The position numbers and the translations under genes were made by a program. Below are positions 61,938-64,000 of a stretch of DNA of 64,000 bases, piece by piece. Origin of the DNA: Anaerolineaceae bacterium (GTDB lineage: Bacteria > Chloroflexota > Anaerolineae > Anaerolineales > Anaerolineaceae); NCBI GenBank assembly GCA_030653365.1, contig JAURZL010000013.1:248001-312000 (forward strand). The letters run 5' to 3'. Numbering within the stretch: the first letter of the stretch is position 1; every line of letters starts with the position of its first letter. The notes beneath the pieces were generated by a model. That model was given only the letters and a program-made list of their open reading frames with translations, was not told where the DNA came from and made no database searches.

Positions 61938-63677
61938 ATGAAAAAAAATTTCATTAACCACTTTCCTTTATATAAATGTGATGAATACACACAGGGGACA
62001 CATCTATCAAGCTCTGCAGATAGTTTTTCCAGATTAGCGATTCTCAATGAAGTCGGTCTGGCAGTGACGCAATTGCTGGATCTTCAGGAAATTTTAAACT
62101 TCACAGTGGATATTCTTGTTAATAAACTGGGTATTGCTGAATGCATGATCTATCTATGGAATGAAGATGAAGATCGTTACCAGATAAAACATTTTTATGG
62201 AATTTCTGATGGATTGACCCAAAAAATTGAAGAACGCAGGCTTTCGGGATTTGATCTGGTACAGAAAATTGCTGATAATTGTAAAGCGATTTTTATTTCA
62301 AAGCTGGGGGATGATCACCGATTTGAAATCGTTATTCGTGAGAAATATTTTGATTATAGTTATATTGGTTTCCCATTAATTTCAAGAAAAATGGTTATAG
62401 GCGTGATTGAATTGATTTCACCAGCGGTTGAAAATCGTGATGAAGATGATCTTTCATTTTTTAAGACTCTTGGCCGCTCGATCGGTATAGCGATTGATAA
62501 TGCATTATTAGTCAACCAAATTCAGAAACAAAAAAACGAAGCCATTTCTTTATTTCACTTAAGTACAAAAATTTCGTCTTCATTAATTCTCAAAGAAGTG
62601 CTCGAGGCTGTAGCAGAGGCAGCAAAAACCCTCTTAAACACGGACATTGGCTTGGTAGGGCTTCATCAGGAGTCCTGTGAGGATGTAAAGATTTGGTCAG
62701 GATATGGAGAGAATGCGAGTAAATTTGAAGGATTGCTCATAAAGATTGATGAGAATAGTCCGGGAAGAAGTTTGGTTGATGGGAATGTATTTATTGGACA
62801 TTTGGATCAGTGCGATGATCCACACCTTCACTCCATCAATACATTGGAGCTTGATCAGATTTCTTCTTATCTGGCAGTTCCGCTGCACCTTGGAACCATA
62901 TTTGTAGGTGTTATCGAAGTGATGAATCAGAAACCCAGGGAATTCAGAAATAGCGATATCCAGCTGATAAAGCAACTGGGATACCAAATTATCGTGTCAA
63001 TAGAAAATGCACGCTTACATCAACAACTTCGCTATGGAGCTACCCTGGAGGAACAGAATAGATTGGCACGTGAATTACATGATCATCTCGCTCAGGCAAT
63101 GGGTTATATAAAAATTAAAGCAATCATGACCAACGAATTACTGACAAAAAAAGATTTTTCCAAAGCGCAGGAGCATTTGAAGGAACTGATAAATACAACA
63201 AGTGTCTTATACACTGATATACGCGAAGCTATCTTTAATCTCCGCAATACGGACTCAGATAAAGGGAATTTCCTGGTGGTACTCCAGAGTTACTTAACTG
63301 AATATGAACAAAATTATGGACTTGACATCCGATTGAATATTGATGACAAGACCACGATTGAATTTTCATCGGAAGTTGCAAACCAGTTGCTCAGGATTAT
63401 ACAAGAGGCACTTTCTAATGTCCGGCGGCATGCCTGTGCCCAACGGGTTTGGATTAAATGCTGGCAGGATGGTGGTGAGATCAATATCAGCATAGAAGAT
63501 GACGGAACTGGTTTTAATCCTGCTGGCATAATGGAAGGTGAAGGATCAAAACAAAGGTATGGCTTGCAAATCATGCAGGAACGGGTTAACTATATAAAGG
63601 GTAAATTCAGCATTGATTCGCAACCTGGTCAGGGAACGCGTGTTTTGATTCAAGTACCTTCTATTTATATTGATTAA
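61938..63677 (+). CDS. GAF-GAF sensor histidine kinase (NarL-type, HisKA_3)
   Basis: A 579-residue cytoplasmic kinase with two tandem GAF domains (about residues 30-190 and 200-360), a HisKA_3 dimerisation domain with the phosphoacceptor His381 in LARELHDHLAQAMG, and a C-terminal HATPase with IIQEALSNVRRHA, DDGTGFNP and GLQIMQERV. No membrane helix is seen, so it senses a soluble ligand or redox/light signal through the GAF domains; no bilin-binding Cys motif is obvious. A TTG at 61926 is in frame, but the ATG at 61938 is preferred; neither has an ideal ribosome site. Its partner response regulator begins ten bases after its stop. Confidence 0.92.
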   Translation: MKKNFINHFPLYKCDEYTQGTHLSSSADSFSRLAILNEVGLAVTQLLDLQEILNFTVDILVNKLGIAECMIYLWNEDEDRYQIKHFYGISDGLTQKIEERRLSGFDLVQKIADNCKAIFISKLGDDHRFEIVIREKYFDYSYIGFPLISRKMVIGVIELISPAVENRDEDDLSFFKTLGRSIGIAIDNALLVNQIQKQKNEAISLFHLSTKISSSLILKEVLEAVAEAAKTLLNTDIGLVGLHQESCEDVKIWSGYGENASKFEGLLIKIDENSPGRSLVDGNVFIGHLDQCDDPHLHSINTLELDQISSYLAVPLHLGTIFVGVIEVMNQKPREFRNSDIQLIKQLGYQIIVSIENARLHQQLRYGATLEEQNRLARELHDHLAQAMGYIKIKAIMTNELLTKKDFSKAQEHLKELINTTSVLYTDIREAIFNLRNTDSDKGNFLVVLQSYLTEYEQNYGLDIRLNIDDKTTIEFSSEVANQLLRIIQEALSNVRRHACAQRVWIKCWQDGGEINISIEDDGTGFNPAGIMEGEGSKQRYGLQIMQERVNYIKGKFSIDSQPGQGTRVLIQVPSIYID

Positions 63678-63687
63678 GAGGAAAAAA

Positions 63688-64000
63688 ATGTTACGAATAC
63701 TGCTTGTGGATGACCATGTATTGTTTCGAAAGGGATTGGCTTCTTTATTGGCATCACAACCAAATATTCAGATTATTGGAGAAGCTAATAATGGAATTGA
63801 AGCTATTCAAGCAGCCAAAGAATTAAAACCAGACTTAATCATGATGGACATTAATATGCCTGAATGCGATGGTTTACAGGCAACAAAAATAATTAAGCAA
63901 AGTATGCCACAGGTAAAAATTGTCATGTTGACTGCATCGGACAATGATCAATATTTATTTGATGCAATAAAAATAGGGGCACAAGGTTATTTATTAAAAG
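63688..64000 (+). CDS. NarL/FixJ-family response regulator (5' part, cut by the window)
   Basis: The open frame runs to the window end, covering 104 codons of a receiver domain. It starts MLRILLVDDHVLFRKGL, has the phosphoacceptor Asp54 in IMMDINMPECDG, the Thr of MLTASDN and the Lys of GAQGYLLK. That sequence is typical of REC domains joined to a LuxR-type helix-turn-helix, as expected for the partner of a HisKA_3 kinase. The output domain lies outside the window. Confidence 0.92.
   Translation, partial: MLRILLVDDHVLFRKGLASLLASQPNIQIIGEANNGIEAIQAAKELKPDLIMMDINMPECDGLQATKIIKQSMPQVKIVMLTASDNDQYLFDAIKIGAQGYLLK

Noticed and set aside
1..64000. CRISPR arrays, insertion sequences, prophage or integrase signatures
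   Set aside because: No regularly spaced direct repeats, transposase motifs or phage genes were seen on either strand.

Overview
The window reads as chromosomal DNA of an AT-rich bacterium, most likely a Chloroflexota/Anaerolineae member. This is inferred from several traits: many lipoproteins with Thr/Pro-rich linkers after the lipobox, a bacterial alpha-2-macroglobulin lipoprotein, GlnRS, a mitochondrial-type citrate synthase, a compact Tat operon and dense directons of housekeeping genes. I saw no rRNA, tRNA, insertion sequence, prophage or CRISPR array.

Layout. 1-4197 (-): 5' part of an alpha-2-macroglobulin gene. 4492-8917 (+): NamA-type flavin oxidoreductase, pgm, a divergent Fpg/Nei-like protein and coaX. 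8935-11566 (-): degV and glnS. 11948-18058 (-): a seven-gene membrane/respiratory cluster. It holds two small membrane proteins, heme O synthase ctaB, an SUMF1-domain lipoprotein, a divergent 12-helix protein resembling heme-copper oxidase subunit I, another membrane protein and a lipoprotein ending in CXXCH. A Crp/Fnr-type regulator diverges from it at 18222. 19078-22521 (+): pstSCAB, followed by a dCMP-type deaminase. 23092-29446: oxidative TCA branch, with acnA and icd (-) divergent from an IclR regulator and citrate synthase (+), a near-consensus promoter and a perfect palindrome between them. A P-loop protein of HprK/PEPCK type follows. 31558-33233: two convergent lipoproteins of M23 and M15-like fold. 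33358-41062 (-): GH38 alpha-mannosidase, PLP enzyme, putative glycoside hydrolase and MFS transporter. 41359-44464: ECF vitamin transporter parts. 44560-51838 (-): complete hisGDCBHAFIE operon, in which HisB carries an N-terminal DJ-1/PfpI-like domain. 51864-52031: a histidine attenuator with a His4 leader peptide. 52072-61403 (-): small membrane proteins, an M16C peptidase, a C45 acyltransferase-like hydrolase, a fatty acid hydroxylase, tatC/tatB/tatA and an MscS channel. 61938-64000 (+): GAF-GAF histidine kinase and the start of its NarL-type response regulator.

The parts most worth a second look are the respiratory cluster, whose core protein has the His pattern of a heme-copper oxidase fold without the usual CuB His pair; the PfpI-HisB fusion; the his leader-peptide attenuator; and several enzymes with substituted signature residues (Fpg-like, CoaX, PstB). 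All functional statements rest on motif reading without database searches.
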